Positions 1 through 12,860 of a stretch of DNA of 64,000 nucleotides are shown here, in pieces (the stretch's first letter is position 1; the number at the start of each line of letters is the position of its first letter). The position numbers and the translations under genes are program-made. This DNA comes from Rhyacophila brunnea (taxonomy: Eukaryota > Arthropoda > Insecta > Trichoptera > Rhyacophilidae), in NCBI GenBank assembly GCA_022495005.1, contig JAGYXB010001414.1:744001-808000 (forward strand), read 5' to 3'. The notes under the pieces were generated by a model that was not told the DNA's origin, did not search any database, and saw only the letters and a list, made by a program, of their open reading frames with translations.

Positions 1-689
1 ATATTCAAATGCACCACACATTGCATAATCACACTTGCATGCTTTATAAATTACACGTTCAATATAATTTCAATATTGTTCGAATCATTACTTTGCGTAA
101 ACAGACTATCTATCAATATAAAAATAATCTTCAATACAATCTCGTCCAAACTAACTAGTTATTAGTGTACCAGGTAAGTACTATGTAATCCGGGTATAGG
201 CTCACTTTAATTACTGTGGATAATCTTGCATGGTATGTCTGCCTACCTACGCATTATTTTAACTCTCAAACTCGAAGAAACTAATTCAAATATTAATTGA
301 TATAACGTTTAGATACAAAGTGTACCTATTTCCAATTTACGATAGTAATAATATGTTCCACATTTTTTTATTCGATTATACCTAATACTATTATCAAATA
401 GAACAGGAATAGTTTGTCTTTTATAACTATGAAATAGTAAGATCTTCGCTATAAAGATAATAAAAATTAAACATGGCCAATTTCATGATTGTACTTAAAA
501 AAATAATCGAGATAAGTTTTTTTACAGCAGTATTAGTGAAATTTTGTCCAGCTCGATAATTATTGTGATATTATAATGAAGAATCAGCATAACAGTTTAT
601 AATAGTCCTCTCGTAGCAGTTTCATAATATTGCTGAAGGATAGAAGTGGTACAACAGGAAACTACTGTATGGCTGAGGCATTACTATGA
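1..689. other. A+T-rich non-coding stretch
   Basis: No convincing exon, RNA gene or bounded repeat was seen. The stretch is A+T-rich with a few short TAGGTA-type strings and ends where the first dispersed repeat begins. Confidence 0.5.
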
Positions 690-1170
690 ATAATTACAAG
701 ATAAAAAGAACTTTTTATTAGCAAAGTTTTTAAATTTTCTGTTAAATTATCTGTCAAACTTGTACTTGATATGAAGTAAATAAAAAACAAACAAATAAAC
801 AAATATAAAATACTGAAATGTCATTTTGACATTTCATTTTGATTTCCATAGTAACGCACGTATACATTAATAATTTAGTTGCTAGGACCACCTTCTTAGC
901 AACCAATAATAGTTTTTTACTTTTTACGGAATTTTCTGAAATAACTCTTTCCATACAAAACAGAATTAACTGAAAATGAATTCAATTTTTCTTAAAGATG
1001 GCTAAAAGTATTAAAAGAATGCATCGGCATCGTGTTCTGATATATTCTAAAAGTTTCAAATGTCTAGCTAATCGGAAGATAGTTAAAAATCGATTGCAAG
1101 GTTTGTACTGGACAAACAAGCACCGGACAAACAAGAATACGAGCTAATAAAAACATTGTAATAATGTAAA
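690..1170 (+). repeat. Dispersed ~470-bp repeat, copy A
   Basis: This unit recurs on the opposite strand at about 18352-18824 and in shortened form at about 58043-58320. All copies start with a variant of ATAATTACAAGATAAAAAGA and end near GAATACGAGCTAATAAAAAC. Shared internal blocks include a palindromic TGACATTTCA region, TTTCCATAGTAACGCACGTA and TTTGTACTGGACAAACAAG. The outer ends read ATTACAA and TTGTAAT, a possible 7-bp terminal inverted repeat. No transposase-like frame is present; the 66-codon minus-strand frame at 754-954 is probably a by-product. The superfamily was not identified; a non-autonomous DNA element is my preferred reading. Confidence 0.75.
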
Positions 1171-1424
1171 ATTAAGACAAGTCTTCCGTGTTTTACGCTT
1201 ACTCCTAAAATACGTCCTGCAAAATATAGCTATATATACTTGCTTTCAAAAAAGAATTGCCAATCTTCTGTTTATCTATCTACAATGGTCATTTTATTAT
1301 ATTATTGTAATCTACTTATCACATATATAATAACATCGAAAGGTTGGTGGGTGTTAAAATAATAAATTATACTGTATGCAAGTGCATTATATCCGTATGT
1401 AGGTACCTATCATTTGTGGTGTGG
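1171..1424. other. A+T-rich non-coding stretch
   Basis: Nothing bounded or coding was recognised. Confidence 0.4.
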
Positions 1425-1565
1425 CAGCGCTGATCTCGAAGCCTGACATTTCCATTAATCACAAACAGAGGGTGCTTATTAGATGACCTGGCTGCGCGCG
1501 CAACCGATTCGACTCATTTGATTCAGGCTGGAATTTATTATTGGCGGGGGAGATCATGTTCGAGA
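1425..1565. other. G+C-rich non-repetitive island
   Basis: About 140 bases stand out from the A+T-rich surroundings. They hold homeodomain-like ATTAAT and ATTTGATT strings, a GCTGCGCGCGCAACCG block and ATTATTGGCGGGGGAG. It is not part of any repeat found in the window and no long frame crosses it. A conserved regulatory element is a reasonable guess, but conservation cannot be tested here. Confidence 0.25.
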
Positions 1566-2371
1566 GTTTAAAATATGGATACACTATAAGGAGCCAATGT
1601 ATGCCTTGTTAAATGTGTTTAATGATGCTATTTTTATAACTAGGTAACATGTATTTGTCTGAATGAAGAAAAGAATGGACCTTGACATAATACCATCACA
1701 AAATATTTATATAGGTAGGTAGCATAGTAAATACAAAACGAAAAATGTTACAATTTCAACAAGGTATACATAACGTGTATTATTAATAGAATGCTTTTAA
1801 AAAGTACTATAATCACGGATAAATGTGACAGTACAATAATACTCTTTTTTAAGTATTAATATAACTATAGTAATATTGACTCTCATGATGAGAAGTGGCA
1901 TATACACATTTCTTAGACAATCTAAAGATTGTGCATCTCACAAAAATACTCAAAAATTATTTATGTTCAGTCTTTATACAGCACGTGGGCTCTTAATATT
2001 GTAAATATTAACACCCAATAATATGGGTAAAAATTCCTTTGAGAAAGATTTAAATGAAGCGCCATATCTCTATTTTTATGCATCTAAGTATTACTTATCA
2101 CAGATTCGCGAAAAAGATGCCTGATATCTATGCCATATGAATAATAAAATAATTAGGTACCTACCAACATTGTATCTAGCCTCCCACGATGGGTGGAACA
2201 TATAACAGGATGACACTAATAGCTATTATTGACAATCGTTTATTGAATGACTACTTAATGTCGTATTTCAACAGATTTGATAACATATTAAAATCAATTT
2301 GTAATCAATATAAAGTTGTCAGATACAGCTGTCAGGTGAATTTATTATAATAAAATGGATAGCTACAGAAA
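1566..2371. other. A+T-rich non-coding stretch
   Basis: No exon, RNA gene or bounded repeat was recognised. Confidence 0.45.
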
Positions 2372-2749
2372 ATGATCGAATGGTGGCCCCAATTAACAAC
2401 GGTCAATTTACTGAGCGGGCCTGGCATGGGCGAGGCAAAGCAGGGCCGAATCGGCAACTGGGCGGTGGCACTCGATAGGGAGTTTAAAAAAACACAAGCA
2501 GCGCTCTTATTATGCGCGCGTTTGCATACGACAAACTGGTTTTGTTATTTGAAAAAATACTCCGCTGGCCGCGAGTATCGAGATGACGGTGCCCGTTTCC
2601 ATCATACCTTAGGATCACCGTGGCTACACGCGCCGTCGGGATATAACGAGTTAAATTATATATATCAAAGTAGTAAGAACTCGTTGGTCAAATTGACATT
2701 ATTATATTTACTACGTAAATTCATTGAATACAAACTAAATTTAAATTGA
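2372..2749 (+). other. G+C-rich island with a 125-codon open frame
   Basis: The first ~270 bases are about half G+C, against roughly a third around them, and one frame is open from an ATG at 2372 to a stop at 2747-2749. The predicted product begins MIEWWPQLTTVNLL, has no signal peptide or domain that I recognise, and becomes a Leu/Lys/Asn-rich tail where the base composition drops. A G+C-rich patch has fewer chance stops, so the open frame alone is weak evidence. It could be an exon, an untranslated exon or a regulatory island. Confidence 0.2.
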
Positions 2750-4045
2750 TTCTTTTTTATAGATTTTGATATTCTTTATTAACATCTGATGAAGTAGTAC
2801 TAGTAAGTAAGACGCAAGCTGACTGACAGGGATTTTTGGAGATGCCCCATTATAAGTGACGAAGACTTTAGGATTGACATACACGTAGATATACTGTATC
2901 CAAGTATATCGGCAAATTAATATTATAAGTAATAGTACCTACATAAATAATATGTTGTTTGTCGGTTGTATATCAATTATTATAGGTGAATGTGGAAAAA
3001 CCTAGTGTATGAAGTAGCGGCGAAGACTTATTTAAAACCCTTAGAATGCTACGCAACGATATATCGTTGTTTTTGATAATGGCCAGAAATGCTAACGATC
3101 GTCGTTTTGCTTTTCATACCTGAAATGTTAAGTTGATTTGGGAACATACTAGTGCACCAGTGGTACGAAACATTGTTTTACCATATATTTAGTTGTATGG
3201 CTGTATAATATAACCCGATTCATATATGTTTTGTGACTGGGTAGGTTGAACTTATAACTATTGTATTTTTTTTTTCATGGCATCACCCTTTTTACAATAT
3301 AAACATTAATTCTAAATACAAATTACAGTTTACAATGTAAAAAATTGTTTACAGTCAAATTTTTGGTGGAAGGACAATGTTTTATTTTATTTTATCCATT
3401 TGAAACAACGGGAAAGTCTTTTACTCAACTCAGTGTTTAAAGTAAAGTGGATTTGTGATATATAACAACAGTTTCGTTTAAGTATAAAAAATAATTAAAT
3501 AAAATCATTTGCAATACATAGGTATTTGAAATGTTCCAATAAACAAACACCATAAAGACCTTTTTCACAAATTACGCATATTGTACGTGATCTTTTAACG
3601 AGGCCACCATGCAAAAACATTCTTTTCGGCCGGGTAGTTTCCTAATTTCACCTACTTTGTATTATCCCACTTGAGGGATAACCGATTGTTTCCAATAACT
3701 GGTAAAAATCAAAACTCCGTGCGCAGATCGTGCATTTCGCTTGCTCTCGCGATCCCCCGTATGATGGAGTGAGAAAGAGATATGTCAATCACTTTTAACA
3801 GTACGTGCAGCGCGGGATATCTAATTGCCTCATTATCTATTCAAAGCGATAAATTAATTACGAAACGTGTTTTCATAATATTCCAATTTCGCAGAATCAA
3901 TTAGAGTGGTAAGGAGTCTAAAAATAATACAATACTTTCATTTATCGACCATTATTGGTAGCAATCCTCGCCCGGATTAAAAAAAACACCGTAGCAGCCA
4001 AAGGGTTTTAACGACTCTTTTTTTATTTAACTACTTCACCATGTT
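2750..4045. other. Non-coding stretch with a G+C-richer patch
   Basis: Mostly featureless A+T-rich DNA. Positions about 3600-3810 are richer in G+C, with CGGCCGGGTAG and CGCTTGCTCTCGCGATCCCC, and resemble the other unique islands in the window. No frame or repeat was supported. Confidence 0.35.
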
Positions 4046-4049
4046 TGAT

Positions 4050-4275
4050 TCTTAAAGGATCATATGGGCCTCCGCAGCGTGAAGGTAGTATAAACAGATT
4101 TTGTTTTTACGAGAAATGGATGTTAGCCACTTCCTCAACCTATTAGGTCCATACTCTTGACTCCAAATACAAATTGAAATACAATATGTGTATTTGTCAG
4201 ATCCAGGATGCGAACCTGCGACCCACGACATTACAATCCGACGCTTACGCCACTCGGTCATCGTGGGCAATCTTG
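4050..4275 (-). repeat. tRNA-derived SINE-like element
   Basis: On the minus strand, GCCCACGATGACCGAGTGGC is followed about 50 bases later by GCAGGTTCGCATCCTGG. These fit the A box and B box of a tRNA-type RNA polymerase III promoter in the right order. The acceptor stem does not close well and a non-tRNA body follows, so it is a SINE or tRNA relic and not a working tRNA. The tRNA-like part is about 4190-4275. The 72-codon frame read through it (MPTMTEWRKRR...) is a by-product of the SINE head. Confidence 0.5.
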
Positions 4276-6468
4276 GGACAATCCAAATTTTATGAGTGGA
4301 GTTTGATGCTATTTGTCTTTGAGATCTCAGAACTGTCTACTTCATTATATGAAACGACCCATGGCTGTTATTTTACTCACAGTGATCTTAGTTCCCAGTA
4401 GCATACTGTATAAAAGCACCGACTAACAAAGTCGTACATTAGTTTAGCATAAGTTCGGTTAGGTTAGGGAATAGCTGGAGACATATTATTATAAATATAA
4501 CATCTTAAAGAAGCCTTGATCCTGAACACTGTGGGACATGAAAATATTTTAAGTTTTTTTTAGATAATTGTGACTACGGTTCGAAAATATTAACAAATTT
4601 AAAACACTGGTCGCATAATGAAGTTAACTAACAATAATCTATCAAAATATGAAGTACCTAGGACTTAGCCTGAAATTGTCAATGTAAGTACTTATTACAA
4701 AATAAAATTTAGATTGTCCAATACTTTTTGATTGAGACATGGACACACTATACTTTTATCGTTCATTCCAGTATATCGAACAGAGACCGTGCCAAGGGAA
4801 AGAATGAAAGTTGTTTTCATTGTATGTAATTGAATATCTAGATCGAACTAGGAAGTCGTGTTCGGAATAATTTAAACAAGTAGAAACAACAAAAAAAGGT
4901 TTATTGAAAGCATACACCCATAAATAGGTACACTGTATACACAACAACGCCCCATTAGCTAGAATTCCAATGCATTGTCATATTATATTTACATAATGTG
5001 AATATAAACAATATTTAAAAATGTAAGTAGGTAAATCTACTAAAGATAAAGTAATGTGACATAAGATAAACATGGAAAGTTTTCATGTCAAATCAAACCG
5101 CCCAAAATTAATTTATATATATCTGTTATACTGTCGAATATTGAATGGCTCAGAGTTCAACAAAAAAAGTAATACATACAACATAACGAGACGCCAGGAA
5201 GTATTGCATAAGATATCTTTCAATAGTTTCGACGTCCTGAGATATTATATTTGGAATCTATAGGTATAATATTTTTCTCCGTGTTCCCCACTGACCCAAG
5301 GAAATAAGTACCTACGTCTATAATAATCTTATATGTACACGGTATTTAAATTTATGCTGAGTTATCATAGGAGTGTTAATGAGTGCGTAACTTTAATTAA
5401 AATTATTTAGTCTGAAAGCGGTAGGTACACAGCATAAAATAAGTCTCAAAAGGATACACCGTGGTTATAAGTACATGATATACCTGGTTAATATTGTATC
5501 TTTATTATTTATCTTCTCTATATGACACAATATCTATTTGATTACCTATTCAAAACATTAAGAGAAAAATCTTGTGCGAATTTTGCTTAATTAATTAATT
5601 AATGCAAAACAAAACGATTATTCAGATTAGTTGGCTATCAATTTATATTGAGCAACTATATTATTTCAAAATAAAATTTCTGTGTGATGGATAATGGTAA
5701 AGTTTCTTGATAAAAATAAATTATACCTAAATCTCGACTCACACGGGTCTAGCATGTTGTGACCTCAGACAAGATAAGCGGGCGCCCGACTTTATATTTA
5801 ATTTAAAAACTTTGATGCCTGTTTAATATTACGTTTTCATCAGATTGCAAAATAACTTCCTCTGCTAACGGGCTTTTACTTGAGGACGAAGGAGACTCGG
5901 TACGGTCGGTCACTTACCCTAGGCACTTGGAATGGTATAACATATTTGTGCTAAGTATCTCTCATCTTATAATTTTATATAACATGGGAATACGCGACCA
6001 TGTCACTGACAAATTAAAAATATAAATTTCCTCTTCAATAATTCGTCGCTTTGATGTCGAACAGACCTATTTCAATTTCGTAAAATTTATATTAACAAAT
6101 GGACAGTTAAAAAAATACGTCTCAATTTCTCCACTAGGTACCCACTTCTACTAGCTACCAAACATTTCGTGGTTTGGTTAAATAAAATCATTTTTTAAAT
6201 AATATATATGATGTAGAGCAGTTCATCACCAAGGCGACAATTATACTTTCGCATGTTAAATTGGGACAACTCCGTCGGGTAGTTTTCGTCTCAAGAATGG
6301 AAGACGCTCAACCACCCAATGGAGGGAAAATGGAGTTAGGAAGATTTAACATTAAAAAATATGTCTGTATATTTGGGGGTAACGCGGTGTTGAGACCTTT
6401 CCGTAGACAAACGGTAGAATGAAGATATATCTTGAACAAAGCTTATACCCACAGTCCGCGTAACCTAG
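4276..6468. other. A+T-rich non-coding stretch
   Basis: Only short frames and simple A+T runs occur, including a TTAATTAATTAATTAAT run near 5588. No exon or bounded mobile element was supported. A G+C-richer patch near 6240-6340 was not identified. Confidence 0.45.
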
Positions 6469-6942
6469 TTATTGTGATTGCAGACGTAGGTATAAGGTTT
6501 TTTCACAATTAAATGAACTCCCATTCGGTGCAAATATAAAAAAATATAATAAGTAGCTAATGCTATGAAAAAAATTGTAAGTACGTATTTTAAAATTTAA
6601 TTGAATTGAAGATAAATAGAAGAGGTAGTTTGTCAAGGTATGAGAATTGATAATATGCAATGTGTAAATAATTTTATTTTTTACAGCTGCCCCTACTAAG
6701 TAAGTTAAAAGCTTTCTCACAAGATTCTCAAGTATACGTACAAGGCTACAATGATCGCTGTCATACAAGGCGAGCTTTATATTATTATTTTTGTTGTTGA
6801 GATAAGAAAAAAGCTCTTGAGAACTTTCAAAGCTGGTATTAATGCAGGCCTCCGGTTTATCATTAGCAAAGTTTGGTGATATAAAATGAATAAAAATACT
6901 AATGTACAGAGGCGACATTTGCCTTGTGGGAACGAATAACAA
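6469..6942 (-). other. 157-codon open frame of unknown status
   Basis: This is the longest open frame outside the mobile elements and their antisense strand. It starts MLFVPTRQMSPLYISIFIHF and is rich in Leu, Ile, Asn, Tyr and Ser, as chance translations of A+T-rich DNA are. No domain, convincing signal peptide or transmembrane pattern was recognised, and no promoter or poly(A) signal was tied to it. Its length is somewhat surprising for random DNA of this composition, so it is listed. It may equally be a chance frame or a relic. Confidence 0.12.
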
Positions 6943-7239
6943 TTCAGTGTTGATACAGTATGGCTTCCATGAGTTCTTTAACTTCTGGCATTTGAAATAG
7001 GCATATTATAGATAAGACATTAAAACAGCATCAACGATATTAATAAAAAAAGTTCAAAGAAGAATAAAACCACACAATATTGGACATCATATTAAATCAG
7101 ACGTTTAATATAACGGAATCAATTTTTATTATTACTCGTAAATATCTTGTGCACGTCGTGTGTATACTTAAAATCATTGAATCAGTTAACACAAAAATAT
7201 AGAACTTCAGAAACATTCATATTTGAAAAAATATTTGGA
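6943..7239. other. A+T-rich non-coding stretch
   Basis: Nothing bounded or coding was recognised. Confidence 0.4.
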
Positions 7240-7505
7240 CTATGCGGGACTTTCAACCCTCAAGACAAGGTGAGTTCGCCGATCATCCGACATGCCCCAT
7301 TTGCCAAACTGTATTACATTGCGCCCTCGTACTGCCGCCCTATAGTTAAGTAAGTTATTTTTCAGTCTTCCCAATTCACCATTGCATGCCACGTTGACAA
7401 ATACTTACAAAACATCGTATGAAACACCAGAGTTCTTTAAAACTCGTTCGACGCGGACAACACGGCTGCCGTGTCCCCGTTAAACGGCCATTAGATGCAA
7501 TTAGC
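7240..7505. other. G+C-richer island with a consensus splice donor
   Basis: The patch contains CAAG/GTGAGT, a near-perfect 5' splice site at about 7267-7273, and further on GGACAACACGGCTGCCGTGTCC, which can fold into a short hairpin. The 68-codon frame at 7147-7353 runs through the donor but is not recognisable. It could be an exon end or a regulatory island. There is no paired acceptor or homology to decide. Confidence 0.2.
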
Positions 7506-10500
7506 ATGTTATTGAAATGTGGTAATTAAAAATTAATGAAAACGTACGCAGTGATTGTGTTAATGGGTGTTACCATTATAGATAAAAGTAATAGATAAAA
7601 GTAATTAAATGACACGACCTTTAATATCATGTTAGATGTATAACGTAAATTATAAAAAAAACATTAAATAATTGTTTACTTTATAGATATTCCGCGAATA
7701 GAGGTAGATACATACATGTCAAGTAAATAAACTGCAAATACGTTAAGGCAACTGATAAACGAGCTTTGAAAGCCGATTTGAAAGCTTCAAACGAGTTCAG
7801 TAGCTTTTATCGAGTAAAGAGAATCAGTTTCTCGAATATCAGATGGAAATTGCATTTGCTCAAATGCATCCGATCCTATGGATTACGCTTAAGAGTGAAG
7901 CCAGCAGAGGATTGCTTTAGAACTTTACATGAATAGAGGATAAATTTAATAAAAAACACAAGAACACACATACTTAGTACCTATGTATTAGTTACATGTA
8001 GCTTTTATATACTGATGTTATAATAAGCTACTTATTAGAAGTATTGTTGTTTCTGAAAGCTTGCACGTTAATATTAATATTAAATGAATAGCAAAATACC
8101 TAATAATATACCTACCTAGTAGAGCATCCATTATACATAATATTATGTAGTATAGATTATTTATCTGTAGCATATATACCATAAGTAACTTACTGCATAA
8201 TATGCCATATATACACAATATAATAGCTTTGGTAAATTTTCCAAATTGTCGCAAATTATTGTGTTAAATATTACTAGTGGTGCGAATCTACGTGCCTGCC
8301 TACCTGTAATACGTTTTATTAGGAGCGTTATGCAATCACTTATAATTTAGGTATGTGGCTCATGTAAACCAAGAGAAAAAGATTGCATAAAATCACCCTG
8401 TAAACTGTAAAGTTAGTACCCCTTTAAGGAAAATACCTTGCGCATGTAAAATTATGCATTATTTCCTTAATAATTAACAAAAGGCCAGAATGTCTTTTAA
8501 TGATTTTCAAAATATTCCCTATCATTTTAAGGAACCACCGCAATATATTATAATATACGCGAATAATTTAATTAATAACTCTTTTCTTTTGAGAGCAATG
8601 CTATTTTCATTTGTTTTGTTTATCTGATTTTTTAAACGGAACTGTGCAAAAGACATGTGCACATTTAAGGTTTATTTTTTTGTAAATGTAAAAATAAGAT
8701 TTAGTTAATACAGTGTGACTCAAATATTATTTTGAACGACGTTTTGAAAGGAAAAATTAAATGGATATATCCATCTACCTGTTATTATGTTATCCTATTT
8801 CATTCAATCTCGATTTGTCCATCTAATTTATTTTCATCTACTCATCAAATCTCATCCTTACTCCCATCCAGTTTGTTAAAACCATTTTCCATAAACTTTG
8901 AACTAATCTTACTGGGGGAGAAACAGAATATAAATATGCTCGATAGTAACGTAGCAATTAATATGAATCATAAATCTTCATTTATATCTAAGATAATATA
9001 GTGAATAATTCAATTAAGCTCGAATGTAAAGTAGGGAAAAGCTTTTATTTTATTTTATTTCATTCCATTGAAAAAGAACAAATATACAAGCTTTCTGGAT
9101 ATCAGAAAAATCTCATTTTATTTAACACTTACTGGAGTATTTTTGTGTAACTTGTACGGTCCTGGGGGGGTTTTAATATTTAAATAAAGATAATTTATTC
9201 ATACAGGTATCGCGAATTGTAAACATACTCGGACTGTAATTAAACGGTGGCATTTCGAAATCGAAAATGCAGATGCATCAGCTGATATAAATGCCATCTT
9301 TCAAGGATATTAATGCGTTTTTTTTACCGCGGGGGACATGATAAAATTACTAATTTATCGAGACAAAAAGTCGGTTAGTTCCAGCATTAAAAAATAAAAC
9401 TGCACATTAAATGTATACATAAATAAATTATTATTGTAAGCACATAAATGATGTAAATTACTACGATCTTGTCAATAGCATATAAATTAGCTATTTTATA
9501 CGGTTGTCATTTTTTTAACTTAGTATCCTATTTTAATGGATTTAAGTTAAAATTCCATCAAGTACCCTCCCCTCGGTCGATAGTATTAATATTAGTATCT
9601 TATATTTACTGTAGACGCACGGAACATTGCAGATGAAACTACAAAACCTACCATAAACGGTTTGATAGAAATTAGTCCACATTTTTTTAAGCATCATTTT
9701 TTTCCTTTGGCGACGCTTTCTATTGAAGGTTGATGCCTACACTGCAGAATTTCCTACTGCCCATGTCTTCATTGCCTTCCACGTTTCCCTATAGTATTAT
9801 TAGCTAGAGTAAAATCATAATTTTCATTGACAAAATATGGCCGAAGGATGTATTCTTTCTACGATCGATGGTAAATATAAGCTATAATGTATTCATTTAT
9901 TTGGCTCGTTGTAAAATCTGCTCATTGATAACTACAATATAGCAAATTAAAAAAAAAAAAAAAACTTAACTCACAGAATGTAGTCGGAATATGATCGGGA
10001 TGGTTGTCGTATTGGATGGGTCAAAGTTATACTGAATACTCCTGGGTAATTAATATTTTATATAATATAACAATATTTTTTGTATACACCGAATAATTCA
10101 CAATATTTAAGAATGCAACATTCAACACAATTTAAAATATATATAATTAGAAAAAAATCTTTGAAAATAATAGCACGTTGGACGAGACTCCAGTCCGCAT
10201 TCAATGGATTCTGTCCAATGTACTTAAACAATTATTAACCCATGCGTTCTGCCTAATTACGACGAAATTAACTAGTATTCATACATAAAGTGCTTCACAA
10301 ATTGGATTTTGACCGGACAAATTGGACAACCGGATTTTGAGGTTTGAATCACAAGATACCAATAATAGTCGACGTTAGGATCTCCAAAATCCCAAACGTA
10401 CTTGCACTTGCTAATAATATAATAATGACGTGTTGTCAAACTATGTATATTATTATTGATCACATTAGTTGAGAACATAAATAATATTCTAGAACAGCGT

Positions 10501-11345
10501 TTCTCAATTTAATTTAGTCACGCCAGGCAGTTCAGGCAGCTTATGAATGGCGAAACTATTAATATAAGTCAGATATGAGTATCATGAGAAATAATGTAGG
10601 TACGTAATTGTAATTACTTTAGCGCCACCGAAGATTGGCAAATCTGGAAAAAAATTATTATAATAATTCAAACATTTATCCTCTCCTTGTCCGTAAGCGA
10701 TTTTAGGTCGGAGGAATTCAATTGCTGTATGTATTTATAATGTCAATTAGTATGACCAATATTTTTGGAAAACCAGTAAATATTTGATAATACAAAATAT
10801 CTTTAAAATGTTTTTTACCATACCAAGATTACAACTAACTACCTACTAATATTAGTTTTTTTATATAATTTTTTATATAATATAATGAATTGTTTATATT
10901 ATAATCCATTAATGTAATCTGGTGTGATGTCAATAATATGTAATGAATACTAAAGAGCAATTTATTGATTTCTTTCGTTTCTTTTGACAGTTCAAAGAGA
11001 TTAATAAGATATTGCGTTTATTAAAACCTAATTGCTGGTATCGGCAATATTTAAACATCCGTTATTAATTAATATTCATCATAATTTTGGTAGCATAGTA
11101 TAGGGATGTTACAAAATGATCGATTCGAGTAAAGTAATAAAAATCAATTCCATTCAAAATCAAAGCAAATTTTATTTTATTTTTAATAACAGCCATCAAA
11201 ATCATCTCATAAGTGTAGGTAGAACACAAAAAAAATCATAATTTTGAAACTATTTAATTTGGAAACCCAGAAAAATATATTTATATTTACATTATAATAT
11301 GTTTAATTCAAATTATATAGACTATTTAATAACGAAAGTTACATC
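7506..11345. other. Long A+T-rich non-coding stretch
   Basis: No exon or bounded mobile element was found in nearly 4 kb. Notable simple features are a 16-base A run near 9950, a CTGGGGGGG run near 9163-9171, and a fragment near 10180-10345 with TTGGACGAGACTCCAGTCC and GACCGGACAAATTGGACAAC. That fragment resembles the ends of the inverted-repeat element at 60.8-61.2 kb. Confidence 0.4.
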
Positions 11346-11380
11346 CTGAAAACTTGTGAATTATTCGTTGAATAAAAAAA
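11346..11380 (-). repeat. End motif of the tRNA-like composite repeat
   Basis: Read on the minus strand this is TTTTATTCAACGAATAATTC followed by ACAAG. The same motif opens the composite repeats at 12559 and 32568 and recurs inverted at 34851-34883. Here the body that should lie to the left is not recognisable, so it is a solo end. Confidence 0.45.
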
Positions 11381-11385
11381 ATAAT

Positions 11386-12558
11386 TAATAACAATAATAA
11401 TTAAATTTTGAATCTTGATTTCGATTTTTTTAATCATTTTCTATATGACTAAAACAACACTGAAAATATAAATAAAGCATTTATAAGTCGTTAATACAAA
11501 TTCATAACTATTCGACCACACGTATACGATAGCCACTTGTTGATACGAGAGGTCAAGACTCATAGTTTAGTTTAGGTGTTCATACGCGCGGAATGTCTGG
11601 GCATTGGCAATGTGGATGCGACGAGATACAGATGAAGTAAGAGCGGCCATCAGTCGCAACGTAGCGTTTACGGACGTTCCATATAAACAGAATGCGGTTC
11701 AAACGTCCACTTAACACCAGTGGCTGTGATTAGTGATTATATCTGCTTGGAGTTTAAAAAATTTTAATTTTTAGCATTAGTCTTACTTTTCAAAGAAAAT
11801 CAATTAAATCGGTATAGTATAAAGAAACGATATTTACTTACTATTTTAATTGCACATCCCTACTTTATACAATTATTATAACACTGACTACACCAACGCC
11901 TATAATAAATATAATTTTGACCCGATCTGTTATCTGTGTCGAAACGTATTTGATGGGAATTTATTTATGGCCATACTTTCTCCTTGTAAAAGCGCACTAA
12001 TTAAAAACGTTCAATTAAAATAAATTCAGATCGGACGCCCGCCACACCAACAAGAACCCAATCAAATTATTGTACAAAAACATGTCTGCCCGTGTTCCGC
12101 CATTATATTATAAAAAATGAAAGTTGTAAGTCCAATACGTTTTTATTTTAATTAATATATCGCATACTTAATATTGCTTTATTAGAAAAAGGTGTGTTCA
12201 TAAAAGTCACAAATGGGCCATAAATAATACTAATTATGATAAAATGCTGACCATAAAAAATAATAGCAATAGGTATGCAAGAGGCAGTAAAATTCTTAAT
12301 AATGATAAAAAAAATATTTCAATTATTCCAGAATAATGTTATTGCAGAAGTGGGTCAGCCAGTAGAATTCATAATTCTCATATAAACTGCGATTAACCAC
12401 ACTGTACCTATAACTTTTACTGGAACCGTTAGCAAACCAATACCATTTCGAACAAATAACTCAATATTAGCTAATTAGAAGTAAAATAGCTATAAAGTTT
12501 TAGATAATTCTGGAAATACTTGAATAAAGCGAATGATAATATAATAATAAACAATTTC
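11386..12558. other. A+T-rich non-coding stretch
   Basis: No exon or bounded repeat was found. A slightly G+C-richer patch lies near 11520-11740 without an open frame or repeat. Confidence 0.4.
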
Positions 12559-12860
12559 TTTTATTAAACGAATAATAATTCACAAGATTTGAGATTGTAT
12601 TATACAGTCATTCTCATGTATTATAAGGCAATTTAATAAGCATTTCATGTACGACCTATTAGTTAAATTCATCGTAAGTAGGATGCTCGTTGCTCAATTG
12701 GAAAAGCACACTAGCGCGAAACTATCGGTTGCAGGTTCAAGTCCCGTCGGGTGTCGTATTTAATCTAAAAAAAGTAGATTTATCTAGTGGGTATAGGTAT
12801 GCATGAGATGTCTTCAAATTAAGTATGTAGGTATATTGAATTACATTAATCAAAACGATA
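12559..12860 (+). repeat. Composite repeat with central tRNA-derived segment
   Basis: The unit opens with TTTTATTAAACGAATAATAA, continues with TTCACAAGATTTGAG, passes GCAATTTAATAAGCATTTCA, and then holds a tRNA-like core at about 12685-12757. The core shows a GTTGCTCAATTGG A box and a GCAGGTTCAAGTCCCG B box ending CGGGTGTC. A T-rich linker and a shared tail with TATGCATGAGATGTCTTCAA follow. A second copy at 32568-32870 is collinear on both sides of the tRNA core, so the tRNA-like part sits inside the unit and is not at its 5' end as in an ordinary SINE. A decayed copy lies at 35555-35770. Confidence 0.6.

Noticed and set aside
4190..4275. Functional tRNA gene on the minus strand
   Set aside because: The internal promoter boxes are present but the cloverleaf stems are mispaired and SINE-like sequence continues beyond it.
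9949..9965. Poly(A) tail of a retrocopy
   Set aside because: The 16-base A run has no coding remnant upstream and no flanking duplication; it is more likely a simple homopolymer.
12685..12757. Functional tRNA gene
   Set aside because: A and B boxes are good, but the acceptor stem does not close, and the same core sits inside a repeat unit copied elsewhere.
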